From Cognataquiflexum rubidum (GTDB taxonomy: Bacteria; Bacteroidota; Bacteroidia; Cytophagales; Cyclobacteriaceae), in assembly GCF_022538115.1 (NCBI RefSeq), contig NZ_JAKZAL010000009.1, positions 62,001 through 126,000 on the forward strand: 64,000 nucleotides of DNA, in the 5' to 3' direction. The position numbers were made by a program, and so were the translations under genes. Under the pieces are notes generated by a model that did not search any database, was not told where the DNA came from, and was given only the letters and a program-made list of their open reading frames with translations. Each line of letters starts with the position of its first letter. Position 1 is the stretch's first letter. Shown piece by piece: positions 24,865-33,649 of the stretch.

Positions 24865-26242
24865 AGTTTTCTTTCCAAATATGGAATTCAGCCGGAGAAA
24901 CCCTGAAACGTGCAAAACTCCCCTCATGGACACCGAGCAATTCTGACTCCACATATTCAATAAACTTATTCTGATCGGTTTTCAGTATTTCATTAGCTTT
25001 CCTTTTGATCCTGTCCGATCCTTCTTTTGGACTCAGGTTATTTGAGATGATCTCAGTGACAAGTTCCCTGATTTCATTTCGGTATCGGGTCCTAAATGCA
25101 TCAGGTTCTCCTACTGTTTGTCTGATAGCAGCATACCGGATTGCTGATCTTTCATAAGCCCATATAAAAACATCCTTCAACAATTCAATCCTGTTGAGCT
25201 CATAAACCCCCAAAATCGCCTGTACATAAACCTCATTTGGGACATCCACAAACGAAAGAGGGGACAGGTTATGTTTGAAGAAGGGAATATTTGCAGCAAG
25301 TCTCGAGGTCCGTTTGTTGACATCATCAAATGGCTGCAAATAAGGGAAATGCACCATAATGAAGAAGGCCTGCTCAAATGGATTCTGAATCTCCTTGACT
25401 TTTTGCAAGATCAACTCAAATTGGTCTGCTATCAGTTGCGGAATTGACAATGGTGTATAGGCGGATTTATGGATTCCTACCGGAATGGACCTCAGGCGGC
25501 CTATGGAATTCTGGTCCTGCAGAAGGTTATCAGCCAATAGCGCATGAAGATTTAGAATGATATAGGAATTGAATTCCAAATCATCTCCCAACTGTACCAA
25601 AAATTCTATAGCCTCTTTATGGTTGAGGATCATTTGGGATTCTTCGATGGATTTTCCATCGGCAGATTCACCAAAATTCACCAACCTTTGTGTATCCAAC
25701 AAAGAATAGGTATTTCCTTCCAATCTACTGGAATTCCAACTCAAGTCTATCAGCAACCTGCTTAAGACCTCTTTGGCATGGGTTCCTGCTGGTTGGTTTT
25801 GATTTCCGGTTTTACCCAATTCTGTCAGTGTTTTAATTTCTTTTTCTGAGAGGTATTGGTCTACATTGGGCCGGTAGGATTCCAAGAACTGCCTGTCGTA
25901 CCCTACTTTTGGTCTGCTGATCAATGGTTTGGCTAATGCATCTTTGATCTTTTTTCCTTCTTTGGAAATTGGAATTTCTTCCTTTTTTTCCAAGATATAC
26001 TTTGGCGGATCACTTTCTCTGACCACATTTCTTTCATAGACCGGATGGTATTTTGTAGCTTTTGATCCTCCGCTTACATAAAGTCCCCCGTTTTCTTTTA
26101 GGATTTTAAGTCTTCTCTGTAATGTTCTTAGCTCTATTTCAAAATCAAGATTTTCTTTGATTTCTTCCAAAGTGATTCCTTCAGGAAATTTTACCAAAAT
26201 TTCCTTGATGGCATTTAATTCTTTGGTTTTTGGAATTTTCAT
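24854..26242 (-). CDS. Fic-family protein with N-terminal helix-turn-helix and variant Fic motif
   Basis: The 462-residue protein has an N-terminal winged-helix region (about 1-65: ITLEEIKENL, RTLQRRLKILKENGG), an inhibitory-helix motif SSRLEGN at 171-177 that fits (S/T)xxxE(G/N), and a Fic core. The active-site loop reads QPFDDVNKRTSR at 303-314, where the consensus is HPFx(D/E)GNGRxxR. The catalytic His is Gln, and both Gly are replaced (Val 308, Lys 310). Canonical Fic proteins AMPylate targets; this variant may not, or may do another phosphotransfer. The HTH and an inverted-repeat array over its own promoter suggest autorepression. It lies downstream of nagBA in the same direction, with the operators in the gap. 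Confidence 0.9.
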   Translation of the reverse strand: MKIPKTKELNAIKEILVKFPEGITLEEIKENLDFEIELRTLQRRLKILKENGGLYVSGGSKATKYHPVYERNVVRESDPPKYILEKKEEIPISKEGKKIKDALAKPLISRPKVGYDRQFLESYRPNVDQYLSEKEIKTLTELGKTGNQNQPAGTHAKEVLSRLLIDLSWNSSRLEGNTYSLLDTQRLVNFGESADGKSIEESQMILNHKEAIEFLVQLGDDLEFNSYIILNLHALLADNLLQDQNSIGRLRSIPVGIHKSAYTPLSIPQLIADQFELILQKVKEIQNPFEQAFFIMVHFPYLQPFDDVNKRTSRLAANIPFFKHNLSPLSFVDVPNEVYVQAILGVYELNRIELLKDVFIWAYERSAIRYAAIRQTVGEPDAFRTRYRNEIRELVTEIISNNLSPKEGSDRIKRKANEILKTDQNKFIEYVESELLGVHEGSFARFRVSPAEFHIWKENWSR

Positions 26243-26250
26243 CTCTTTCT

Positions 26251-26352
26251 ATTCGCGACAAATTTATGTATTTTTTTGTCGTGAATTTAATATTTAAGAC
26301 AATTTTTTCTTAATTCGCGACATTTTTTTGTCGCGAATTAAATCATTTTGTC
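26251..26352. promoter_or_regulatory. Array of TTCGCGACA inverted repeats upstream of fic
   Basis: A perfect palindrome of 12-bp arms, TAATTCGCGACA at 26311-26322 and TGTCGCGAATTA at 26329-26340, has a six-T spacer. A second pair, ATTCGCGACA at 26251-26260 and TGTCGTGAAT at 26277-26286, is spaced 16 bp apart. A lone half-site, TTTTGTCGCAAAA, covers about 26344-26356. One half-site overlaps the candidate -7 box of fic. Confidence 0.8.
26259..26266 (-). promoter_or_regulatory. Candidate -7 box of fic
   Basis: TAAATTTG on the minus strand fits TAnnTTTG and predicts a start near 26252, about 10 nt before the fic ATG. It overlaps the first TGTCGCGAAT half-site. Confidence 0.5.
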
Positions 26353-26371
26353 GCAAAATCTCTGTTTTACG

Positions 26372-28258
26372 TCAAATTTTGAAAACCTCTCCGTTCTTAA
26401 CGACTTTGTGGATTTTAATTTTTCCGCTGTCTCGGAGTTTGAAAAATACGAGGTCGGTATTGGTATTTGGTATTTGAAAACCGATTCCTAAATAAGCCGC
26501 CGGTATGACCGAGGCCATTTTCCAAGCCATCGAAAGGTCTGCTAGCTTTTTTTCTATCAGGTATTCCATGCCTTCAAGGAGTGTTTTACTTGCTCCTGCC
26601 AATAATCCATTACCGTTTTTCAAGGATAATTTTCCATTTGGTGAGAGGATTACTTCATCTCCAATATGGGTGTTGTATTCTCCGGGAGGCATTCCGCAAA
26701 ACTTTGTTGCATCACTTACCAAAAAAGCTTTTTCTCCTTTAACCTTCAAAACCACTTTCAAAAATGAATCCGGCACATGAAATCCATCTGCTATCAAGCT
26801 CGCATGAAGCTGGTCCAAGGAGAGTTGATCCCAAAGGATATTGGGATGACGCTGAAGCATCAGCGGAACGGCATTTCCAAGATGGGTAGAAAGGCTTGCG
26901 CCTGCATCTATTCCTTTTTCCAAATCCTCCATAGCAGCATTGCTATGCCCAAAGGCTACTTTTATTCCATTGGCGCAACATTTTTTGATGAATGAAAATG
27001 CATTATCCAACTCAGGAGCCATGGTGATGAGCTTTATTCTTCCACCAGATGCATCCTGAAATTTGCTTAACAAATCCCAATTGGGCTTTTGGATATATTT
27101 AGAATTATGGGCTCCTTTCGCCCCCTCTTCTGAAGAAATAAAAGGACCTTCTAAGTGAATCCCTCCGATGCATGCAGCAATCAAGGGATTATTATCACAG
27201 GCTTCTTTGAAGGTAGAAAAAATGGAGATGATGACTTGATCTTCGTTGGTAATCAGGGTTGGAAAAAAGGTGGTGACGCCTTTGCTCAACAAAAAGTGTG
27301 TAGCACTTTCGATATCCGACACAGAGAGTTTTGGATCATTGAAATCAATCCCATTTACGCCGTTTATTTGCAAATCCACCAATCCGGGCCCAATAAAAAA
27401 ATGATCATTCAATTGTTTTTTGGATGGTTTGACGCTTGTGGTTATAAAATTCCCACTTGAATTGAAAACACACAGCTTTCCGGACAGGCAATCAATTCCA
27501 ATAGATTCATTTTTATCATTTGGCTCCAAAATTTCAAGATAGGATTGGATATCCAAAAAGAGATGGCAATTGGCGTGGATTCTCAAAATCGATGCCGGGC
27601 ATTGCGTTTCGGTCGGACCTGAAATGGTGTCGGTGACAGCATGTCTTTTGTTTTTGCCGGGCACTACACAGCAGATATAAGCTGTGTCAAGAAGGGCGGT
27701 AATTGTCAGTGTCAAAGCATGGCTCGGTACTTCTTCCAAAGCTGAAAAGCAACCATCATTGATCTGTTGCTGCCTGCAGACCCGGTCTAGCGCTACCATT
27801 TTCACTGTTTTGGAATCATTGAAATCTGCCACAGGAGGATCATTGAAGGCAATGTGTCCGTTTTCACCGATTCCCATGCAGACCAAGTCAATTGGAGCTT
27901 GACGCAACAAAGAGGCATAGCGGTCGCATTCTTCTTCCGGATTTTTATTGCCATCAATGAGATTTATTTTCCCGAAAGGCAACTTGTCAAACAGTTTTTC
28001 TTTAAGAAAATTTGAAAAAAGGGCAGGTGAATCCTTGCTTAGACCCACATATTCATCCATATGAAATGCGGTCACTTTTTCCCAAGGTATTTTTGAAGAA
28101 GTGCGTAAAGCTGCTAAAAATTCATTTTGTGACGGAGCCGCTGCAAAAACAATTCTCACGTTTTCTTTTTCTTCCAAAACCTTCAATATTCTTTCTTCTA
28201 CTGCTTTTGCAGCAGCCTCGCCCATTTCTTTTCTTGAATCGAATACATTGATTTCCAT
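26372..28258 (-). CDS. Fused glucosamine-6-phosphate deaminase / N-acetylglucosamine-6-phosphate deacetylase
   Basis: One open frame of 628 residues carries two enzymes. Residues 1 to about 245 are NagB-like: FHMDEYVG at 65-72 (catalytic Asp 68) and GIGENGHIAFND at 129-140 (His 135). Its phosphate loop reads AAAPSQNEFL where E. coli-type enzymes have a Gly/Thr/Ser-rich loop. Residues about 262-628 are NagA-like: PGLVDLQING at 291-300, HLEGPF at 368-373, His 438 (GHSNA), THLGNA at 458-463 and Asp 516 (SDATKF). Together they convert GlcNAc-6-P to GlcN-6-P and then to fructose-6-P plus ammonia in the cytosol. The linker of about 20 residues has no stop or restart, so this is a true fusion. An SSS symporter gene ends 17 bp upstream. 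Confidence 0.9.
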   Translation of the reverse strand: MEINVFDSRKEMGEAAAKAVEERILKVLEEKENVRIVFAAAPSQNEFLAALRTSSKIPWEKVTAFHMDEYVGLSKDSPALFSNFLKEKLFDKLPFGKINLIDGNKNPEEECDRYASLLRQAPIDLVCMGIGENGHIAFNDPPVADFNDSKTVKMVALDRVCRQQQINDGCFSALEEVPSHALTLTITALLDTAYICCVVPGKNKRHAVTDTISGPTETQCPASILRIHANCHLFLDIQSYLEILEPNDKNESIGIDCLSGKLCVFNSSGNFITTSVKPSKKQLNDHFFIGPGLVDLQINGVNGIDFNDPKLSVSDIESATHFLLSKGVTTFFPTLITNEDQVIISIFSTFKEACDNNPLIAACIGGIHLEGPFISSEEGAKGAHNSKYIQKPNWDLLSKFQDASGGRIKLITMAPELDNAFSFIKKCCANGIKVAFGHSNAAMEDLEKGIDAGASLSTHLGNAVPLMLQRHPNILWDQLSLDQLHASLIADGFHVPDSFLKVVLKVKGEKAFLVSDATKFCGMPPGEYNTHIGDEVILSPNGKLSLKNGNGLLAGASKTLLEGMEYLIEKKLADLSMAWKMASVIPAAYLGIGFQIPNTNTDLVFFKLRDSGKIKIHKVVKNGEVFKI

Positions 28259-28275
28259 GATTTCTGATGGGTTTT

Positions 28276-29742
28276 TTATTCTTTACTGATGTCCTGAAGC
28301 ATTGCTTTTACTTTGTCGGGAACAGTTCGGATTTGGACAAGTCCAATGAAAACATATACCAATGCAGATACGATCAGGGGAAGGCTAACTTGTAAGGCCA
28401 AGCTGCTGATTTCAATATTCTTGGTGATAATGAAGGTGAGGAGGCCTGCAAAAATGGAGCTGATGGCAGCGACCGGACCGCAAGATTTGAAGGCTGGAAT
28501 AACCCCAAAAAGCATAGGAACGGCAATAGGTCCTACCAAAGCCCCAAACCAGGTAATGATCAAGCCGAGAATTCCACCAAAATATTCATATTGAAGGGCG
28601 ACAATTATAGTCAGCAGGGTAAATATGAAAGTCGTAACCCTCGCTGTGAGCAACGAAATTTTATCTAAGCTGAATTTTTTGGAAACGTTTGGAAGAATAT
28701 CTCTTGTGATCACGGCAGAAATGGTATTGATATCCGAGGAAGTCATGGACATCGTATTGGCAAAAAGAGAGGCAATCACCAGTCCAACCAAACCTGAAGG
28801 CAAAAGCAAAAGGGTCAGTTGACCATAAGACTGACTTGGATCTGCCAAATCAGGAAGCAAAATAGGTGCAGCCCACATCGGGAAAAACAAAATTAAAGGC
28901 CAAATCAAATATAGCCAACCTGATAGCCTTGCTGCTTTGGTAGCCTGAGATTCTGAAGGGGAAGAAATATAACGGGTGGCAAGATTCCATTGACCACCAT
29001 TATAAGAGAGGGAATTTATAAACAAAAATGCAAGGGCAAAACCTACACCATAGGGATCATTAAATGGTTGGCTGTTGGCTGAAGGCAATTTTTCCCACAT
29101 AGTAAAAATGCTTTCCGGTCCATCAAGATTGTAAAGCACAGCAAAGAACATAACAAATCCTCCCAAAAGTTGAATGATAAATTGCGCAAAATCAGTCATC
29201 ACCACCGCCCACAATCCTCCAAAGGTGATGTACAAAAGAGAGATTCCTCCTGATATCAAAATACCGATTGGAAGACTGATGCCGGTAAAAACATTGAGCA
29301 AAATGGCAATAGAGGCCCATTTGGCTCCGATATCGAATAGTTTTAACAGCACACCGCTCCAAGCCATGATCTGTTGGGTGAGGATATTGTAGCGTCGGGC
29401 AAGGAATTCAAGGGGGGATTGGATATGGAATTTTTTTCGAAGCCTAACCCATCGCACTGGAAATATTTTGGCACTGGCCAAAATTGTCAAGCCGATAGTA
29501 AATGCCCACCAAACATATATTGTAAATCCATGGGTATACGCAATTGCGGCATAAGCAACGAAAACTGCCCCACTATATCCCGAGACGTGGTGGGATATTC
29601 CTGAAAGCCACCAAGGTAAGTTTCCTCCTGCGACAAAATAATCGTCAGCGTTTTTATTTCGGAAATAGGAGTAAACCCCGATCACCAACATCAGGAGAAA
29701 AAAAGCGGTGATTACAATCAGGTCAAAAGAGGTGAGCTTCAT
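28276..29742 (-). CDS. Sodium:solute symporter (SSS family)
   Basis: The 488-residue membrane protein has about 13 hydrophobic segments. The N-terminus (DYFVAGGNLPWWLSGISHHVSG) shows the SSS pattern in the first helices, and ITFGGLWAVVMTDFAQFIIQ is the family's helix 5-6 region. SSS carriers import sugars, amino acids or organic acids with Na+. Its stop is 17 bp before the NagB-NagA start, and the Gfo/Idh gene is 31 bp upstream. This makes an amino sugar or a related sugar derivative the most likely cargo, by context only. Confidence 0.9.
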   Translation of the reverse strand: MKLTSFDLIVITAFFLLMLVIGVYSYFRNKNADDYFVAGGNLPWWLSGISHHVSGYSGAVFVAYAAIAYTHGFTIYVWWAFTIGLTILASAKIFPVRWVRLRKKFHIQSPLEFLARRYNILTQQIMAWSGVLLKLFDIGAKWASIAILLNVFTGISLPIGILISGGISLLYITFGGLWAVVMTDFAQFIIQLLGGFVMFFAVLYNLDGPESIFTMWEKLPSANSQPFNDPYGVGFALAFLFINSLSYNGGQWNLATRYISSPSESQATKAARLSGWLYLIWPLILFFPMWAAPILLPDLADPSQSYGQLTLLLLPSGLVGLVIASLFANTMSMTSSDINTISAVITRDILPNVSKKFSLDKISLLTARVTTFIFTLLTIIVALQYEYFGGILGLIITWFGALVGPIAVPMLFGVIPAFKSCGPVAAISSIFAGLLTFIITKNIEISSLALQVSLPLIVSALVYVFIGLVQIRTVPDKVKAMLQDISKE

Positions 29743-29773
29743 GGTCAGGTGGAGGAGGAGTGGGAAATTGGGT

Positions 29774-31126
29774 TTACACTTTTGGTTCCCACCCAGGTTG
29801 GTAATCCCTTCTCCAATATTTCATCGCCTCTTTGCTGCCGATAATGTGGCCGTTTTTAGGATCCACGTTCAGTGTCTCACCTGTCCTTTGTGCAATATTT
29901 CCCAATTGGACCAAGAGTGTACTCGTCTGTCCCCCGATAATTTCAGCTGCTAGTGGAGTTCCTTTTTTGATTCCATCAAACATGTTTTGGATATGGATGG
30001 CGTCAAGTTCCTGGGTTGGGTCGGAAAGATTTCTCGCATCCACGGGTCGGTCGTATTTCACTTCTTTGACGAGTTTGTTTTTTAAATCATAAATGGAGTA
30101 AGCATTGCCACCTCCAATATTCACAGAACCCTCTTCCCCGTAGAAAATCAGGCCTACACTCGATCCTTCATTGTTGATACCGTTGCAGCTTCTTCCTTCC
30201 CAACTGATCATACTTTTGTTTTCAAATTCCATATTGATCATTTGGGTATCCGGGGTTTCCCAATCGTCCTGATAGCGGTACCTTCCTCCCGCGGAAGTAA
30301 CTTTAGTCGGGAATTCCACACCCAATCCCCATCGTGCCAGATCGACCATGTGGGTACCATTGTTCAATGCTTCGCCTGTTCCCCAATTCCAGAACCAATG
30401 CCAATTGTAATGGATGACATTGTCTCTAAAGTCTTCTCTTGGAGCCGGACCTTGCCATAAGTCATAATCCAAATGGGTAGGGACTGCCGTTTTTTTACCG
30501 ATTCCAATAGGCCCGCGGTTGTTGGTATACCAGGTTTTGGCATAATATGGTCTTCCGATAGTACCGTCATGGACTTCTTTGATGGCTGCAGCCACGTTGG
30601 GCCATGACCTTCTTTGGTTACCCATTTGGATCAGTCTTTTGTATCTGGCAGCAACTTGGAGCAATATTTCCCCTTCGTTGGGATTATGGCTGGAAGGTTT
30701 TTCCAAGTAAACATCCTTTCCAGCTTTGCATGCAAGAATGGCTGCGGGTGCGTGCCAATGGTCAGGAGCTGCAATTACCAACACGTCTACATCCTTGTCC
30801 TCCAGGCTTTTTCTAAAATCCGGAGTTGCTTTTGGAATGGAGTTTTGGATTTTAGCTACTGCATTGATGCATTTTTCTGCGGCCAATTGATCCACGTCGC
30901 AGATATGGATGACCTCTGCATTTGGTTGGTTTGCAAAATTTTGGGCCAAGGCATTTCCGCGGCTGTTCACTCCCATAACTGAAACCTTGATTCTTTCATT
31001 GGCTCCAAGGATTTTTCCGTAGCTTTTTGGACTGAAGGCAGGAAGTACTCCTCCAATCGAAAATACCGCAGTACTTGCGATGGATTTTTTGAGAAAATCT
31101 CTCCTGGAATCTTTGGAAGTTGTCAT
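29774..31126 (-). CDS. Gfo/Idh/MocA-family oxidoreductase, twin-arginine exported
   Basis: The 450-residue protein has a Tat signal (DSRRDFLKKSIASTAVFSIGG). The Rossmann motif region is VSVMGVNSRGNALA near 46-59, followed by DVLVIAAPDHWHAPAAILA and DVYLEKPSS, the Lys-Pro of the family. The substrate domain has NWHWFWNWGTGEALNNGTHMVDLARWG, whose His/Asp pair is typical of catalysis. Members with this layout act on hexoses or their glycosides with tightly bound NAD(P). The gene probably heads an operon with the SSS symporter and NagB-NagA genes and is divergent from another Gfo/Idh gene. Confidence 0.9.
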   Translation of the reverse strand: MTTSKDSRRDFLKKSIASTAVFSIGGVLPAFSPKSYGKILGANERIKVSVMGVNSRGNALAQNFANQPNAEVIHICDVDQLAAEKCINAVAKIQNSIPKATPDFRKSLEDKDVDVLVIAAPDHWHAPAAILACKAGKDVYLEKPSSHNPNEGEILLQVAARYKRLIQMGNQRRSWPNVAAAIKEVHDGTIGRPYYAKTWYTNNRGPIGIGKKTAVPTHLDYDLWQGPAPREDFRDNVIHYNWHWFWNWGTGEALNNGTHMVDLARWGLGVEFPTKVTSAGGRYRYQDDWETPDTQMINMEFENKSMISWEGRSCNGINNEGSSVGLIFYGEEGSVNIGGGNAYSIYDLKNKLVKEVKYDRPVDARNLSDPTQELDAIHIQNMFDGIKKGTPLAAEIIGGQTSTLLVQLGNIAQRTGETLNVDPKNGHIIGSKEAMKYWRRDYQPGWEPKV

Positions 31127-31498
31127 GTTATGTAGTGGTGGGTTAAAGTGATTTTTGAAGAAATGACTCGGGAATTATTTCTCCATCATTTACAATATAT
31201 TGATTAATACTTCGCAGATAAAGATTTTTTACGGGACAGGTTATTTCATGTAATTCCCAACTTTCACCTTTGTTTCAATGGCAGCTTAATTGGTCAAAAG
31301 CCATTTTTCATTTTTCAACTTCTACCAACCTAAGTGTCCAGTGAGTTATTCTTTATTGAAGGATTTATTGGGGGAACTCAACCAAAAAAACCGATTTTTT
31401 TGAATTAGTGGATAGATATTGTATTTTACTGATAATTAATAGATTGGAAAGATTAAAATATATTTCCATTTACAGACCCAAAATAAAACAGCATTTAT
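31127..31498. other. Intergenic region between two divergent Gfo/Idh genes
   Basis: There are 372 bases with no gene I can support. They must hold two divergent promoters, but I see no exact TAnnTTTG box on either strand next to the start codons, and no strong inverted repeat. Confidence 0.6.
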
Positions 31499-32812
31499 AT
31501 GTCAGATAAAATTTATTCGCCCGAAAAAAAAGACAGGAGGGAATTCCTAAAATCCGCCGGTACTGCTTTGATTGGAAGTGCCGCTCTCCCTTTTGTATTT
31601 CAGGTCAATCCTGCTTTTGCAATGAAGAACAATACCCTCAAAGTGGGCTTGATTGGATGTGGAGGTAGGGGAACCGGAGCGGCACTGCAGGCTCTAAAAG
31701 CAGATTCTGACGCAGTTCTGACCTGTATGGGAGATATTTTTTCCGATTATCTGGATGAATCTTACCAAGCATTATTCGAAGCAAATCCCAATCAAGTCAA
31801 AGTGGGTAAAGAAAACCGTTTTGTTGGATTTGATGCGTACAAAAAAGTCATAGAATCGGACGTGGATGTGGTTATCCTTACTACACCTCCTGCATTCCGG
31901 CCTAGTCATTTCAAAGCTGCTATTGAGGCCGGAAAACATGTTTTTTGCGAAAAGCCCGTCGCTGTGGATGCTCCCGGTGTTCGGAGTGTTTTGGAAACTG
32001 CCAAACTAGCCAAGTCCAAAAACCTTTCCGTGGTTTCAGGATTTACATTTCGGTATGATTTTCCCAAAAGGGCTCTTTTTGAAAGAATCAACAATGGGGA
32101 CATAGGTGAAGTAGCTTCCGTGCTTACAGTAAGAAATGGTGGAGGATTGTGGTATAAAGACAGGAAACCTGAGTGGAAAGAAATGGAATACCAATTGAGA
32201 AACTGGTATTACTATGATTGGCTTTCGGGTGATTATATCGTAGAGATGATGGTCCATAGCCTTGACATGATGTCATGGGCTTTTGGCGACAAACTTCCTG
32301 TCAAAGCCACAGGGTCAGGTGGCAGACAATCCAGAACCGAAGAAAAATACGGGAATATCTATGACCATTTTGCCATAGAATATGAATATGAAAAAGGCGC
32401 AAAAGGAATCCATTTCAGTAGACAACAACAAGGGGCTTCCAATATCAATAAAGCGGAAATCATGGGAAGAAATGGAAATGCCATCGTAGACATCGGAAGG
32501 CAAATCCATCGAATAGAAGGACAAAATCCATGGAATTATGAGGGTGAAAAAAACAATCCCTATGAAACCCAACATGAGGAATTGTTTGCGGCTATAAGGT
32601 CAGGGAAGTCTATCAATGAAGGTGACCTGATGGCAAACAGTACTATGTTGGCGGTTTTAGGGAGAATGGTCGGCTATACCGGGCAAACTATCGGATGGCA
32701 AGAAGCGCTCAATTCCACTCAATCCTTAGGACCTAAATTGGAAGAATATGATTGGGATCTGAAATGGCCTGTTCCTGAGGTGGCCATCCCAGGGAAAACC
32801 AAGTTTTTTTGA
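31499..32812 (+). CDS. Gfo/Idh/MocA-family oxidoreductase, twin-arginine exported
   Basis: The 437-residue protein has a Tat signal (KDRREFLKSAGTALIGSAALP). The Rossmann loop is GLIGCGGRGTGAAL near 49-62, followed by DVVILTTPPAFRP and HVFCEKPVAVDAPGV (family Lys-Pro). The substrate domain includes YDWLSGDYIVEMMVHSLDMMSWAFG, with the expected His/Asp pair. It is followed after 62 bp by the DUF1080 gene in the same direction. That pairing fits a pathway in which a sugar hydroxyl is first oxidised and the keto-glycoside is then cleaved. Confidence 0.9.
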   Translation: MSDKIYSPEKKDRREFLKSAGTALIGSAALPFVFQVNPAFAMKNNTLKVGLIGCGGRGTGAALQALKADSDAVLTCMGDIFSDYLDESYQALFEANPNQVKVGKENRFVGFDAYKKVIESDVDVVILTTPPAFRPSHFKAAIEAGKHVFCEKPVAVDAPGVRSVLETAKLAKSKNLSVVSGFTFRYDFPKRALFERINNGDIGEVASVLTVRNGGGLWYKDRKPEWKEMEYQLRNWYYYDWLSGDYIVEMMVHSLDMMSWAFGDKLPVKATGSGGRQSRTEEKYGNIYDHFAIEYEYEKGAKGIHFSRQQQGASNINKAEIMGRNGNAIVDIGRQIHRIEGQNPWNYEGEKNNPYETQHEELFAAIRSGKSINEGDLMANSTMLAVLGRMVGYTGQTIGWQEALNSTQSLGPKLEEYDWDLKWPVPEVAIPGKTKFF

Positions 32813-32874
32813 TCAATATTTCCATCCTCGGTAGATTTCCTTTCTAAAAATCCTTTCCAAAAAATTTACTCCAA

Positions 32875-33636
32875 ATGAAAATCCTGAGACCATTATCCAT
32901 CGGCTTTCTTCTATTTCTACTGGCAAATTCCCCAAGTTTTTGTCAGGAATATCTTTTTGAGTTTGGGAAATCAAGGGGGTTAGAAGCCCTCGTTTCCGAT
33001 AAGTCACCAAAAGAAACTTCATTAAAATGGTATAATGTCAATACAGAAAAAGACACCTGGTATTTTGAAGGGCAGGAACTGGTATGTAGGGGATTGCCTA
33101 TCGGAGTGATCCGATCCGAAAAGCAATATGAAAACTTCATCATGCACATTGAATGGAAGCACATGGAACTTGGAGGAAACTCAGGGACTTTTGTTTGGAG
33201 CAGTGCTGTCCCCGGAGAGCAGAGGCTGCCCGATGGTGTCGAGGTGCAGATGCTGGAATTGGACTGGGTCAACCAAAATAAAAAAGACGGCGTCTTGCCT
33301 CCAATCGCTTATGTCCATGGCGAATTGTTTGGTGTGGGCGGAGTGACTACTGTACCTGATAACCCACGTGGAACCCGGAGCAAATCCATTGAAAACAGAT
33401 GCTTGGGAAGAGGGGAGTGGAATACTTATGTGGTCATTTGTGTAGATGGCGTCATCAAACTCTCTGTAAACGGAAAATTTGTCAATGGCATCAGCCAAGC
33501 TAGCCAAAAGAAAGGATATATCTGTCTGGAATCTGAAGGCGCTCCGATTCATTTCAGAAACCTGAAAATTACCGAATTGCCTTCAGGAGTCATATCAGCA
33601 GAACAAATCGCCCCTCTTTTGACCTCTGGAAATTAA
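32875..33636 (+). CDS. DUF1080 / 3-keto-disaccharide hydrolase family protein, secreted
   Basis: The 253-residue protein has a signal peptide ending PSFCQ at about 24. The mature part is a concanavalin-like jelly roll with [29 protein letters not shown] and the end segment [18 protein letters not shown], all typical of DUF1080. Characterised members act on 3-keto-glycosides. It lies 62 bp after the Gfo/Idh gene. The conserved Glu of VEVQMLE and the Trp/Glu around IEWK are the residues I would test first. Its exact reaction (hydrolysis or elimination) cannot be told from the sequence. Confidence 0.88.
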   Translation: MKILRPLSIGFLLFLLANSPSFCQEYLFEFGKSRGLEALVSDKSPKETSLKWYNVNTEKDTWYFEGQELVCRGLPIGVIRSEKQYENFIMHIEWKHMELGGNSGTFVWSSAVPGEQRLPDGVEVQMLELDWVNQNKKDGVLPPIAYVHGELFGVGGVTTVPDNPRGTRSKSIENRCLGRGEWNTYVVICVDGVIKLSVNGKFVNGISQASQKKGYICLESEGAPIHFRNLKITELPSGVISAEQIAPLLTSGN

Positions 33637-33649
33637 AAGGCCTGAAAGA

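Noticed and set aside
26311-26340. Perfect palindrome as a terminator of nagBA
   Set aside because: On the minus strand the stem is not followed by a T run, and further half-sites lie outside it; an operator fits better.
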